The position numbers and the translations under genes are program-made. From Pelecanus crispus (Eukaryota; Chordata; Aves; Pelecaniformes; Pelecanidae), in contig NC_134652.1 in assembly GCF_030463565.1 (NCBI RefSeq), positions 20,499,397 through 20,563,396 on the forward strand: a stretch of DNA of 64,000 nt. The letters run 5' to 3'. The notes under the pieces are model-generated. The model was not told where the DNA came from. It did no database searches and saw nothing but the letters and a program-made list of their open reading frames with translations. Shown here piece after piece: positions 11,896 to 35,600 of this stretch (position 1 is its first letter; each line of letters opens with the position of its first letter).

Positions 11896-11977
11896 CTCTG
11901 CTTTGACTGAGTCGCTTGTGCCTTCTGCCGCAGTTCCTGGTCTGTCTCCACTAGCAGACTGATTCACTGGCAGAAAC
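11896..11977 (-). pseudogene. Unidentified exon-like segment U2 (left copy)
   Basis: The segment is bounded by a good acceptor (pyrimidine tract then CACAG) and a canonical donor (GAG|GTAAGT). In the frame set by the upstream segment U1 it reads 27 residues without a stop, beginning FLPVNQSASGDRPG. U1 ends in phase 2 and this segment supplies the missing base, so the two fit as consecutive exons. A copy sits at 43,707-43,787, but there the acceptor is shifted by one base. I do not recognise the protein. It could be part of a dead or lineage-specific gene. Confidence 0.4.
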
Positions 11978-12181
11978 CTGTGCCAATGAAGGGAAATAAA
12001 AACTCACTGACAAGCAGCAGTAGAGTGCTGTGTGATGTCTGCACATATAGGAGAGCATGTTTCAGTGCTGATATGGCAGTATTTAAGGAGTGGAGTTATT
12101 TTATGATAAACAGCACTGTTGCATGTCATTCTGAAAGACCAAATTGCACCACGGAGCAGGAGAGGTAAAGAGGCATCTAAC

Positions 12182-12468
12182 CTGTGGTTAGGATATTTAG
12201 CAGGGACCTGGGATATTCTTGTGCCCTGAGGCTGTGACACATCTTGATCTGTACTGCTGCCTGTCTCAGGGAGTGCTGTGACCACATTATTTTGGGATGA
12301 AGGGGAGGAACAGTCCAGCTTTTCTCAACACTTTCTACCTAAGAATGCAGTCTCTGCTGCTGTGGTTTGTACAGAAGCTGGTGTGGTCACTGGTTCGACA
12401 CTTGTCACTTGTTTTCTGAACTGCTGTTTGCAGATTGCTTGGGGACAATTCTTCTTTTTTAGGTAATC
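12182..12468 (-). pseudogene. Unidentified exon-like segment U1 (left copy), one in-frame stop
   Basis: An acceptor (TTTTTATTCTAG) and a donor (CACAG|GTTAGA) bound 287 bases. The reading frame that joins to U2 starts DYLKKKNCPQAICKQQ, is Ser/Thr/Pro/Gln-rich afterwards, and ends AKYPNH. It has one internal TGA after RKC, and the same TGT-TGA is seen in the right-hand copy near 44,150. Either the gene was already broken before the duplication or this frame is not translated. The right copy (about 44,006-44,190) is more decayed. No family was recognised; lysines and cysteines at the start and low-complexity sequence later are all that can be said. Confidence 0.38.
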
Positions 12469-13249
12469 CTAGAATAAAAATACAAGTGATTTGAAAGGTG
12501 TGTATGTAGCATCATGCACACATTCCTAAATCTGTTCTTCAGTGAACACCACAACACTCAATGACCAGTTTGCTCTGAATTAACTTACTCCTCTAGGGAT
12601 TCTCAAGTATTGAATTAAGTTTGAAAATATCATGTAAACTTTGTCTCAGAGAGGATGCTAACAAGATTTCTTGCTTCTTCCAAGTGATTTCCATGAACTC
12701 TATGCAAACATAGTATCTTTGGAGACTTCTGCCTAACCACTGAATTAGTTGTAGTCAGCCTGAGGGCTCAGTGCTCACTGAAATCGGCCTGGTGCGGCAA
12801 ATTCTCTGTGATGCGGGTACTAACAGTCTGCTGTCTTGTGAGGGCAAATGGAGTGAAGTAAGTCTTTGTTAGTAAACAGAAACTGAGAGTAACCACAGAA
12901 ACAATTCTTCTTTATAAAGTAGCATGCTCTCTGTAGAAAGACCAAAAAAGTGATTTCTCAATGAAAAACATTACAGTTTGGTCAGCGTGATATCTCTGCT
13001 TAGTGAGAGACACAGAAGACCTTTCTCTGCCGTATTCCCAGCTAACATCATACTACATTTTTTTGTTTTATTGAATTGTCAGCCTGAAATGATCTGCAAG
13101 ATTTCACCTAGTTTCATCTCATGCCCTCATATGGGATGTATGATATTGTTTCTGATATTGTTAGTAAAAACCGAGTGAAGAGCAAAAGATAGGTAAACCC
13201 ACCTGAATAGTGAAAAGAGACAATGAAAGTAATGCATATTAAAACAGCA

Positions 13250-13605
13250 TAGGAAATGCAAAGCCTAAAAGGTATACAGAAACTTCCCAGGATGTGTTGC
13301 TATGTTGTCCTTACTTAGAGAATCATGCCAGCCGAGACAGAAAGTATTCTGTTTTGAAAATGTTGGAGCAAAATTTTGATGCCCAGGTGGCCTGGTCTAC
13401 AGCTGGACATAGCATGAGATGCCCAAGTATGTCTCAACCCCCATTGTCAGCCAAATCTCTCTCGGGTACCCCCTGGTTATCCTGTGCCTCTAAACATCCC
13501 TTGATGATCCACAGACTTAGAGGGAGAGGACAAAGGGGAATACATGTGTTCCTTTCTCCTTTACAAACTCTGTGAAATACAGAAGTAATGTTCATTTAAG
13601 GAAAT
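13250..13605. repeat. Segment matching LIPM intron 6 and the exon 6 edge, with exon 6 missing
   Basis: Positions about 13,250-13,560 match 50,440-50,735 (for example GCAAAATTTT and CTCAGGTACCCCCTGG-like words). Positions 13,562-13,600 then match 51,262-51,300, the far side of LIPM exon 6. The 530 bp between, which in LIPM hold exon 6, are absent. The word CAAA stands at both break points. It may be a relic of another lipase copy; a shared interspersed repeat is the alternative. Confidence 0.5.
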
Positions 13606-14404
13606 GGTCTGTATATACTTTTTGTCTTTGAACCCTATTCCTTTTCCCAAGTACTTTTGTGGTTCTAGTAAATTTTCTCCCTGCTTTTGCCAGTTGATTT
13701 CTTGTTAAACAGGCATGTATGGGAATGGAGCTAGCTGTTCACCAAATGCTTCAGTGTGCTGAGTCATCACCCAGTCATTATGGTACTTGGCCAATTTTAA
13801 AGTAAGTTGCCATAGAGGATAGCACTGATTGTGAAAATGCATACACGTGTCCGCAGGTTTGTGTAGATGTACAGCCCCACTCACTTTTACAGGACTGTTG
13901 TGTTCCACATTGTGCAGTATTGCCCATGAACTCTGTATGGGGAATAGGATCTTGGGCAGGCCAGGATCAGCCTGTATAAATGATGAATCCTAAGAGTGAT
14001 GCAAAAGGGAAAGATAGAAATTCAGCAGCCCTGCTTCCTGTCTTCTCTCCAGCATATCGTGAAATGGGAATATGTCTGTGTCCTATTTTCTAGTACTTGC
14101 TGGTGTTGGGGGAATTATCAAATGCACTGTACCCTGAAGGTATAGTCAACCAACAGCTTCGGCCCAGGGACAGAACTTTCTCAAAACTAGCCTGAACCTG
14201 AAGAAATTGATTTCCTGGAACCAGCTTCCCAGTCCTCATATCAGTTTCACAACCTTTAGTTCTCAGCACAAAGTGTATTTTTCTGCCCTTGATGTCACCA
14301 GCACATGTCTAAACGTGTGTAGTAAATAAATCCCAAACCAAAGCTCATCCTTTTCCTCAAGAAAGAGTGAGAGAGACGTTAGCCATGTTGCTCAATGCAC
14401 CCGA

Positions 14405-14559
14405 AGGACATCCCTAGAGGTATTTAAAAGATGTGTAGATGTGGCGCTTTGTGACATGGTTTAGCGGTGGACTTGGCAGTGTTAGGTTTACGGTTGGACT
14501 CAATGATCTTAAAGGTCTTTTCCAACCTAAATGATTCTATGATTCTACAGTTCTATGAC
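14405..14559 (+). mobile_element. CR1 LINE, 3' end fragment
   Basis: This is the typical avian CR1 3' terminus: GGTTTAGCGGTGGACTTGG, then GGTTGGACTCAATGATCTTA, then CTTTTCCAACCTAAATGATT, and the ATTCTATG tail. It is strongly 5'-truncated as usual; no ORF remains. It supports a bird genome. Confidence 0.92.
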
Positions 14560-16500
14560 ATGCTTAAGCAGAAAGAGCTAATGATGGAGCTTAACATGAA
14601 ACTTTTAAAGTGGTGTTAAATTCTTTCAGGAAGTAAGAATCATGTTTCCTACACAGACTGTGTAGGTAACAGTTTGCCTGTGTGCTGAGACTTGGCACCT
14701 TTTGGAGAAAAAAGGCTTATTCAACAATGAAAGAGTAAAACTTTCTGGACTCAAATCCTCACTTATAAGCATGGTAAAGAACACGAAAGCAATATGTGAA
14801 GCAGAACTGAACCTGTGACTACATGAATTTGCACAAGTCTCATACTTCATCACAGTTGGGTTGCTTATCTGTTCTCCAGCTAAAGCTCTGACTGCAGTCA
14901 TCACTTAAGTGATTTTCAAGAGGGCCAGAGATGTGATGCTGGATGAAGTAGTAACTTACATTATCTTAGGAGAGGTGGTGCCTGAAGCTATCACTGTGCT
15001 TTGTGGAGGAGTTTGGGGGGGGGGGGGAGGGGGGTGTTTGGAGTTTTTTTAAATACTTTTCCTTGTTACCATGCATTTGCATATAGGTGTTAGGAGAGGA
15101 TTAGGTAAACTACTAAGTTGTTATATGGAACAGCTGAGCTATTTGAGGTTTCTTTCAATAAGTTGTAGCTTATAAATTCTAACAACCTAGCCAGCTGATG
15201 TAGGAGGATGTCCATTTCTTAGGATCTGTATGTGAAGAAATACTGTCAAGGAATACCTTTTCACTTTTGAGGTGTAACTCCTCTGTGTCTTTAGGCCAAC
15301 TGAATATTCACTGCATGCTGAAAGATCAATCTATTGGGAGGATCCTAGTGAGGTTTGTCACAGGTAGGTGTAGTGTATGTTTACGTTACAAACCAACCTA
15401 ATTTTCTTCTGGTAAACAGCCATCGAAAGGGTTAGAACTGGTGCCAGCAAACTAATGCTACAGTCAGTGGAGCTATACTACTTTAACCAGAGGAAGACAG
15501 AGACAGTATGAGTAATTTTATATGGCCTCCCACCTCACTGGAGAATAAATATGAAAATTGCATGGAAATAAAAGTTCTCAAACGTAAGGTAGAGGGCTTG
15601 GACTTAAGATGGACAATTACATGCATATCTTTTAAAACTTGTTTAAAAATATGCTTGAGGTACAGGAAATGTGTACTTAAAATATAAATGAAAAGGAGAT
15701 TTTGGGGTGTCTGCAGACACTTGAAATATTGCCTTACTTGGAAAGGGTGTCTGAATGTAGTAGAGAAATACTAGTGGCATCTTGTCTTCAGAGCCATGAA
15801 CACTCAAAGGGGATAGTGACATCAACAATAATTCTCTTCCCAAGGAAGCTCTACTGCAATTAACATATAAAATTAGCAGGTTAAACATGAACCGTATTCA
15901 TTGTTTGGGCTGGGCTAGGACCAGAAGACTGAGCAAAAGGTGATGAAAGCAGCTGGCCTACTTAATAAGAGACTGAAGCTAATTATACCGGGAATGGTCA
16001 TTAAAGGTGTGGGATCTAGTCACTTCCCTTTTCCTGGTAGGTGTCTGAGGTGTTCTTGCAGGGGGTTTGGGATATGCTTTAGTCAGAAGTAGCTTGGGTG
16101 GCAAACTAGCTACCATTCATAGTTGTTTTAAGTTTTATCTTTCATGCTTTTTTTTCTTTTTCCCCCTCCCTTTCTTATGAAATTTTCTTCCTCTCTCTCT
16201 CCCTCCTCCCCTCCTCAGCCTGTTTTGCTACTTTCCTTTTTAGGCAACTGGAGTCTGTTATTGCAAAAATGACAAAGGAAAATGCTTCTCTGTTGTAACT
16301 TGTTCTGTCAGTCTCCTGTAAGCTGCTGTTCTTATGTTTACCTCCCTGGGTTGGGTTTCTCAAGACAACTGTTTCATGCTACCAAGTAGAAATCATTTAA
16401 AGGAAATGTAGCTTGAGAAAGAGTGATACTTTTAAGTTAATATTTAACCAGACTCAAACAAGCTCAAGAACATTTCAAGTGAGGTTAACTTGTTGGGCTG
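14560..16500. other. 5' flank of ANKRD22
   Basis: No exon was recognised. The stretch includes a G-rich run (15,015-15,034), pyrimidine-rich DNA (16,150-16,215) and otherwise ordinary AT-rich sequence. The ANKRD22 promoter and 5' untranslated region must lie in or near the right part, but I saw no clear TATA box or CpG island. Confidence 0.5.
15015..15034 (+). repeat. G13-A-G6 run
   Basis: A run of 13 guanines, one A and six guanines. It can form a G-quadruplex in principle. It lies about 1.5 kb upstream of the ANKRD22 start codon. Run length should be treated with caution, since homopolymers are error-prone. Confidence 0.8.
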
Positions 16501-16536
16501 GTGAACAAGGAAGAACTCAAGCAGTGAAGAATAGGC

Positions 16537-27272
<10,736 letters not shown>

Positions 27273-27637
27273 TCATCAAGGACTCTTGAACATGCAGAAA
27301 ATTACCTCATCTGGCAATCCATCTTGCACAGCAGCAGGGGTCCTGCAGAGGGTTGAGGGCTGTTACTTGATAAAGACTTGGTCCAAATCCACCCATTCCT
27401 TGCTGCAGACTTTGACTATTTTGTGTGAGAGTTGTCAGTACCTGCAAAGCCACATGGACTGAAAGGAGTTTGATTTTACTAAGCCGTGAATGATTGCAAT
27501 AGTGTTCAAAATATTGCCCTTCTCATCTGCTTCCCCAGTTTTGTTACTTGACTTGCACAGACTGTGGACTTTGAAACCTAGCTATAATATTTCTGGAAGC
27601 CTAAATATTGCACATGATGGTTGGCAGTCAATGCAAA

Positions 27638-27643
27638 AATAAA
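27638..27643 (+). terminator. ANKRD22: Poly(A) signal AATAAA of ANKRD22
   Basis: AATAAA lies 366 bases past the stop codon, in an A-rich context followed by a GT-rich stretch (GAGTGTGTGTTACTTGTTCTG). This gives a short 3' untranslated region of about 0.4 kb. Confidence 0.75.
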
Positions 27644-27957
27644 ATACCCTTTAGAGTGTGTGTTACTTGTTCTGCAGGGGATACACTTGACAACTGAACA
27701 ATATGCAACAGCAGTTTATACAAAGTCTGGTACCCTTTCTCTTTGTATTTCTCTTCCTACAATGGGAGTGGCTGGGAAAATAGATCTCTCAGTTTAGCAC
27801 TTTGTCCTTCCATCCCTGCTACAAGTTTCAAACACCTTAATTCTCACTGTGTTGCTACAAGGGAAGGATTATCTTCTCTTTTTTTCATATAAGAAACAGC
27901 AAAAACAGATTCAATGAGTTGCTGGAGACCACAAAGAAAGCCAATTCCCAGGTTGCT

Positions 27958-28362
27958 TTAATGCATTAAGAAGTAATAATGAAAATATGTTTGGCGCGGT
28001 AGAAAACAAATCTCTTGACTAACTTTCCAATATAAACAGTGTACTAAAGAAAAAAAAATCAATAAATGAAATGCTGTTGATGGGAACCAGATGTATCCTT
28101 CCCATGGGAATGGACAGGATAGCATGCTTTTCAGAGTGGTGCATGCAGCAAGGGATGCATATGCCAAAATAAGAATAAATTTATGAGTCTTCTCTTGCAT
28201 AGGTGAAGGCAGAAGTAAACCTGCAGTGGTAAGCAATGTATTAATGTGGCCTGGCGCTTTGTGATTTAATAATGCAGCAATAAAGGGGAAACATTTCAAA
28301 TGCTGCTGTATCTTGCCTTCTTGGTCTAATGGATCTTTATTTTTGTTGACAGTTTTGGCCAT
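27958..28362 (-). other. Open frame of 134 codons antisense to the ANKRD22 3' flank
   Basis: An ATG-initiated frame starts MAKTVNKNKDPLDQ and has two hydrophobic stretches (around FILILAYASLAA and FHLLIFFSLVHCLYW). It starts 0.7 kb past the ANKRD22 poly(A) signal. Length and hydrophobicity are mildly unusual for this AT-rich DNA, but I recognise no family and see no splice context. It is probably chance. Confidence 0.15.
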
Positions 28363-28539
28363 TTCCTGTAAGCTGTCATAAGTTCAGAAGACAGATGCCA
28401 TGATCAGCACTGCTAATGGCTGCTAGACTAGGTGCATGGACAAGCTAGTGCATTTTTCCTGTGTTGCAGAACACAGATATCTTTTTTAGTGTAATGATTC
28501 TATTGCATGCTGACTCCAGCTACAAAGGGTCTTGGTTGG

Positions 28540-29644
28540 GCAATATGAGCTTGAGGCCCCACCCAGAAACACCCTGGGAAACAAAGCTACGCTGCCTGAG
28601 CCTGTAATAATGAACACTTTGGGTGTAACCTGGGGACAGACATTCTTACCTACCAGATCAACTTATAAGTGAGTAGATGTGAGGCACTTGCACGGACAAT
28701 GAAGATGCTATCTCTTTGGGCTAATGGCCAGAAAGCAAAACCAGCTGACTGCTTTCCCATGCTGTAGAAATTGCTTGAACAAAGAATGGTCAAGACACAG
28801 AGTTATGTAGAAGTCAAAGCTGATAGCTCAGAGTGCTTGCAACAACTTCATTGCCAGTGTCAAGAATAATTCATGGGGTGGAAGCTGTGTTGTTTGGAGT
28901 GCATCTTGCCTGATGGGTCTACATCTCCTCATTCCTCAGCTGCCATCCGTGGTCTTTGAAGTTGGGGGGTTTAGAGTGTATGAACAAACCTTTGGGTGAT
29001 GTGCAGGCATGGAGGGCAGGAGAATACTTCAACGAGTTTTTCTGAGGTTGGATTCCTTGATGTTTGGAAGTAATTTATTGCCTGTTCAGTTTCTTGTGTC
29101 TGAAGATCTCTTGGTTGTGTTGACACTAGGTAAATGTGAGGAGGGAAAAAGAAAAAAAAGCCAAGTTCTCTGTCAAGTGGATAAATGATTTAATTTAAAC
29201 AAAGTTCAGTTGTACTTCAACAGAGAAATGAGCAAATCCTACTTTTGGGTCTTCACGGGAAGACACATATTGGGCATGGGAATGCCTTTATGGGGTATGT
29301 AAGATATACATGAGAATAAGAGAGTTTAGGCTTAGGAAAACCAGTCTTGTAGAAATAAAAGCTGTCCAAATTAAGTGATCCCTGCAGTGTGTGCTCAAAT
29401 ATATTAATGTTTTTAGCTTTCATTCCTATACACCTCAAACTTCTTAGGAAGACGGCAGTCACAGTAACACAACGGAAAACCTCAAACTATGAGGAAAGCA
29501 AGAAACAAACAAGTGCAGATAAATACCTATACTCGTATCAGTTATGCATGTCTGTGTGTTCACCTCTTCCCCAGGTATCACACTTATTGCCAAATAGAAA
29601 TTTTGGAGGTTTTTATTGAGTGAATCAACACTCTGCATGTGGTT
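28540..29644. repeat. Segmental duplication, lipase 3' flank (right copy)
   Basis: This is the partner of about 1,940-2,923. It lies between the convergent ends of ANKRD22 and the intact lipase and contains that lipase's poly(A) signal. Confidence 0.6.
29612..29617 (-). terminator. Poly(A) signal AATAAA of the intact lipase
   Basis: TTTATT on the plus strand reads AATAAA on the minus strand, only 28 bases past the lipase stop codon. The dead copy has lost this word at the corresponding place. If used, the 3' untranslated region would be very short, about 50 bases. Confidence 0.5.
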
Positions 29645-32600
29645 TCAAAAGTATTTTGTTATTAATTCAATGATTTTCTGATACATTTTCTCAGCTGCAT
29701 CAAGGCCCCAGATGAAATCAAGATGTCCCCAAGCAGGAAAATGCTCATGGTAAATCAGATTACTAATCCGAGGAAGTAGCTTTGCCATGTCTTTTGGATC
29801 TGCAAATTTGTCACGTCCAGCACTCCAAACAGCAATTGGTATGCTTATCTTCTCTATCTTGTATGCAGGAGGAGTAGACTGTAAGAAAGGGAGGAGACCT
29901 GAGTGAATGTTTTTATATCAGAAGCTGTGTTTGGGAAAAGGATTCTGTGCAAGCATCTCTCTCTACCTTCTGCCCTCTCTCCAATAAAACAGTAAGGATC
30001 AAGGCCACCCTCTTGGTGTCTATTTCCCCAACGCCATTCCCTGTCTACTATGAAAAGGAGCAATCCATCCTCTTCCTGTGTCTTTCCTTAATGCATGGTG
30101 AGGAGTTGTCCTGCAGTTTGACACCTGCTTGTGCCCTTCAGAGGTGGGGATATGGAAAAAGCAATGTCTGTGTTTATCAGGCAAGGACTGTGGAGTTTAT
30201 TCATGTGTATGTTTAGGGTGGGAAGATCTTTAAGTTTTGTTGGGGCATGGAGTGCAACTGTTGGTCTTAGGTGTTATGCTTTGAACTTAAGTGGCAAGGA
30301 AATATTTTGGCCATTTATAATTTCACTCTATGAGACAGTGTGCATGCGTAGAAGTGACTGATTATATCTCTGGAACCTTTCTGTCTGTGAAAAGCAGCCT
30401 GCCCTGGTACAGAACAGGACACTGCAAGTCGAATGTGCTGGTTAGACATGAAATGACTGTCAGCCAATTGGAGAGGTTACCATAGCTGTGAGACTCATTT
30501 CCTCCCTTAACTGAAAGGCAGGCTTTGATGATTTTTTGGGGAAGTGAAGAGCTCCATACTCATCCAGTCCTAGAACTTGAGAGTAGCTCTTAGCCTTTTG
30601 GGAACGGCAGGTAAATTGACATGTTGTTGGATACCTCCCTGCATCAGAAGGGGAGGCAAAATGAACTTCTGTTAGCTGTCTGTGCCTTGTCTGTGAATAG
30701 ACTTTTATATGTATGAGTATTAGGTTCAGGTGAAACATTATCTCAGACCACTCCCTCCCTCTTTCTGTAGCACTCAAGGTGCTAAAATCTGAATTTTCCT
30801 GTTCTTAGTTTTGCCAGGACCCAAGGATGAGTTCTCAGGAAAACCATATTGCCTTACCTGGTTGTATTTCTTCATGTTTTCCTTAGAGCCATAGTCATAA
30901 GCTTGAAATCGGTCTGCATATTTTATCTGTTAAAAGAACAGATAAAATGTTAAGTGTTGAGACACCTAGAAGCAGAGTGCAGGAGACTTTTTCCTGTCTG
31001 TGATTGAAGCCAAGGCTCAGGCAGCGGACTGTGAGTTACTCCCGCCCCTTCCTCTGCTTGCAGGCTTCCAGGGGTACTGGGGATGAATCGAAGGGCGAGT
31101 GGCTTCATCGCCTCCCCCCTTGCTAATGTTCTCTCCTGATCCTCAGCTGCCACCCTTGGTATGTTTTGTTATGAACACTTTGCTTGACTACCTTTTTTTA
31201 ACTGAAGTTGGGGTCCCTGTTCATGATGTGGAGGTGGGCTCAGTTGTCACATTGGAAAGAAGTCCTGAATGTCTAGAACATGTCAGAACTATGACTAGCC
31301 TAGTGTAACATATGATGTCTCCTTGCACATCTTGTCTTTTGTGTGTCAGTTTTGTCCGTTCTGCTCACAGTAGTGGTGACATTTCCAGAGGCTCTGTACT
31401 TAGAAGCGTTTGGCTATACATGAGTTGTGCTCTGACAGCAGTTTTGAGGTGGAACATTAGACACAAGACATTAGACTTCTTGAGTCTGTATTGTCTAACA
31501 GACATGATATATGCCCTGCAGTACTGATGAGTGAAGAGTTAAGTAAACATCTGTTTGGGTTTTTTTCTCTGGGTTTTTTTTTTTTTTTTGTAATTTTTAA
31601 AAATTTTATTATTTGCACAAACCTTACAAGTAATTTCGTTTGTGAGTGGTTGTATGTAATACAGGGTGAGAGAAAGTCAGCGTCTGTCAGTTTAGAAAAC
31701 CTTGATTCAAGGCTTCAGGTAGCTGGGAATGTGCTAGAAATCTGTTTGCTGTATTACCTTTGCTATTTTCTTCTATCCTGCTATACCTGTGTTTGCTTTG
31801 TAGCCTCTTTGTTAGAGGCTAGCAAAATAGGCTGTAAAGCCACTGCCTATCAATGGTTTGTCCCCATTTCCTGTCTCTGCGTAGATGTATACTGCAGGAC
31901 TGACTGCTGGGAATTTTTGCCAGGGGTGTCCTCAGGAGCACACCTATATTCTAGACCATATTAAGTGTTTGCAGAAATGGGGGGTTTGTCTATAGGATGT
32001 ATGCAGATATATCCTGGCTCAGCAGGCACACCTGGACACATGCAGTGATGTTTCTTGGCTGGAGCAGTTTTGTCCTGGTTTGATTCAGACCATGAGCAGA
32101 ACAAGCTCAGAACTGCCAATGCCTAAGTAGAAACCCACCTTTAGAGACCTGGAGTCCAGGATCTGGACAGCGGTGAAAGTGGTTAAAAGGGTTTTGGAAA
32201 AAAATATCTAATGGGAACATCCCTGTAGAGCAATGTTGCTGGAGTAGTACAAGGCAGTTCCTCACTTTGCCATTGTGTCAGCAGAAACATTTGTGGGATT
32301 AACTGCCTTGGGGAGGTGACTCAGGCTGCAATTAACCCTCTGGGAGAAAAGCTTTAACCTGGATCACTTCTTTGTCTGGCTCATCCCCTGGCTGCTCAAG
32401 TTTCCACTATCCTCCTACTGCTTGCCAAGTGCTTAGACCATGCTTGTATTCACTTCTGCAGCTTTCAAGGCAAATGTCTTCATAAATAAAGATGAAGGCT
32501 GGAAGCCGTTAGAGCCCAACATGCAGAGAGGCCTGATGTGCCCTGGGGAAATCTCAGTGCCTGATGCCAAAGGGGCAATTCAGGTAATGGTCTGGTGAGC

Positions 32601-35600
32601 CATGGGAAACAGTGCTCCCTCTGTGGCAGGTGTTCACAGCAGCATGTGAGAAGATGTGGTGGGCAATTTCCCAGATCCACCACCTCTGGACTTCCCTGGA
32701 CGCTGTTGGTTGCATAAAAAGCAGTAGTAAGAGTCTGTTTATACCTGATGCCAATGAATAATGTTCTGTACTGATGTTCCAGCAGGGGAATGTCCTACGT
32801 ATGTATCTATTCGACTCTGGAGAGAAAGCAGAAGTGTTATAAAGGCAGGGATCCAGTGTTGTGACAGAATAAAGCTGTGAAGGACCTGAGCAACATACTG
32901 CTGCTGTGTTAAAACCCCATTTTAATATGATATTCTTCAAATATCAAACAGAAAACTGAGAAGCAGACTTAGGAATAGCTGGCTAACAGTATGCACCTGC
33001 ACGATTTCTCCATGAAAGTGAGTCTGTTCCATGAAGATAGTACTACTGTGGGATACTGTGGTTCAGCAACAAACAGTAGAGAAAAACTTTCCAGTCCTTT
33101 CAAAGTAGATTCCTCACTTCACACCAAACCCCCATGCATGTATAAGTCTTTTGGAGATTTTTTTTTTTTCTTTTCACTTTACTCCTCGTGCTGAAGAAGC
33201 CAGCTTACAAAACAGATCACTTTTTCTTCTGTTTGCATTTTTATAGTTCTGTTAAGGAGATGTTCTCCAATTCTCCCCTGATTCCTCCTCAGACTTGTTA
33301 TCTTGCCCTGAGAACCACATTAGTGACTTAACCCAAGTCAGGAAAGATCCTTAATGGCTTAGCTCTGCAATTCAAAAGGGCTGTAATGCCTTTAATTGCT
33401 TTTGCATTGAACGTTTGATTCTCACTGCTTTTTCCTGTATGTGCTTTTACAAGTGGCTATAGATGGAGAAAAATGGGCCCCAGTCTTTACAGACATTGCA
33501 GTAATAAAGATTACACAGGCCAGCTTCTGCATTCTTTGGCCACTGTAAAGGGGATTTAAGACACACTACAGTGTCCATATGTTGGCAAACATCGGGACAA
33601 GTCTCCTGTCTCTCCTGTCCCCTCTGACTGATGCACCAGTCTTTGTGAATCCCACTGTAGGTGTGTTGCACTCCTCAGGCACAGTGCAAGGACTTTCTGT
33701 AGCTCTGCATGTTGTGGATTGAGCTGTTGGACCCAGTTCTAAGGACAACAAAAATAGGAAAATGCTCCTTACAGTAGTTCTTTGGGACTGAGTTCTGGTG
33801 CAAGTAGTCTGAAAAGTAGGAAGGGAAAAGGAGCTTTTCCCTGTCTTTCACTTATTCCAGTGTTCAGAGGACCCTGGTGTCTACATGCTAAGGAAGGAAA
33901 CTGGGAATCGTATTACCAAGAAGGCTGACTCCATCATCCATTGGCTTTTTTTAAGGAGCATCTGTGTAAGACCAAAGTCTGGTTGGCTTAGCCCCAAAAG
34001 AAGGCACATCTATTGACATGTGCAATATAGCTCCAGACTGAATTCAGTCCTTTCTGGGATTGGAATGTGCCTGGTTGTTGGTCCCATCCATCATCAGCTC
34101 TAGTCTGGTTTGGCACTGTTCGCACCACACAATGTCCTGGCATTCCCTCAGTCTGCTGAGAACTACATTGTGGTTTATGTATGTTTACATGCATGATAGT
34201 TACTAGATAAGGATAAAATGCACAAATGTAACTTCCAAAATAACCTTAGTTTTGAGTAGATATTCTTGCATATACTTACCGTGTTCAGATTTTTTATGCT
34301 GCCTCCAGCTATGTAACAGAGTACGTGGCCACAAAACTTATCCAGGCTTGTACAGAACCGTGTCACAGGTCCTTTCAGAAATCCGATTTGGTGCATGGCT
34401 CCTTTGCAGCCAAGTACTAACTGAAGGAAGGGAAAAGTGCAACACTTTTTTTTCTCGTTACAGGAGCATTTTATGCAGGAAACTGTTGCTTATAGCCTAG
34501 CCTCCTAACTCAGTATTCGAAGATCGCTGAAACAGCTTGTCCTTTCAGTACCCCTTAAAACACCTTCTTCCCCACAGGGCATCAAATATCCTTCCTTCTT
34601 CATATTATTGGCATCAACCCTGGAGGAAGCCATCCTTCCATTTCTAGTGTAGTGACCTCAATGCTCGCTTATTTCTGAAGTCCCAGAGATTGTCATGGCT
34701 GTCATTGCAGCTCTGGTTTAGTTCCTCCTGCACGAGGCCAGCAAAATAGTAATTAACAGCAAGAGTCCTATGATGAGACAGAGTTTTACAACTGTCCTAC
34801 TTCACTGGGACCTGCTGCTACAAGCCCTATATCGCCAGTATTTTCCCCACAGAGTTTGGGAACAGATTTTTGAAGAGCACTCAATCGATCCCAAGCTCTG
34901 TATCAGCATGTCACCTGTTTGCAAACACTTTGTTTCAGGTTAAGTGAACCCTGTGAAGGTAAGTCAGACATTGGGCCTCTTAGAAGGAAAAATGACATAC
35001 CCTGAGCAGTGATTCAGGAAGATTTGTGATCTTAATCAGAGGGCTTGTAGCATGTGAGCATGTGGTTACCGGGCCCAGAGCACAGAACATTTTCACCCGT
35101 TTAGCCAGCTCAGGGTGTGTAGAAAATGCTATGAAGCCTGCAAACACAAAAGAGACAGCCTGAGTTAGTGAAGACATTTTCCACAGACAAAATAAATAAA
35201 TAGCCAGTAGGTAGCAAACAAGAAGTGAAACTAGATTTGAAACCCATTATGTGTTGTCCATGTTTGTCTGTGCTGCATTTTTACCTAAGGCAAGTGTTGA
35301 AGCTAAGTCCTGAAATTAATTTTATTTGGGAGGCAAAGTTCATTCTGAGGTTTAGAGCATGTCTAGACATTGCCTTTATCAGAACGGTTTTTGTAGGCAA
35401 CACGTCAATGAGGTTTTCATGATAAAATCAATTCCCTCTAAAGTTCAAAAAACTCTCATAAAAAATTAGTTTTTCAGGTTATACTCTCTAAAGATATATG
35501 TATGTTCATGCTTCCATGAAACTGTAGAATAATTAGCTGAATACTGGGAGCTTTGAGAGTTTTCAACTGATTGTTTGCATCAAAGGCAGCTGAAGAAAGC

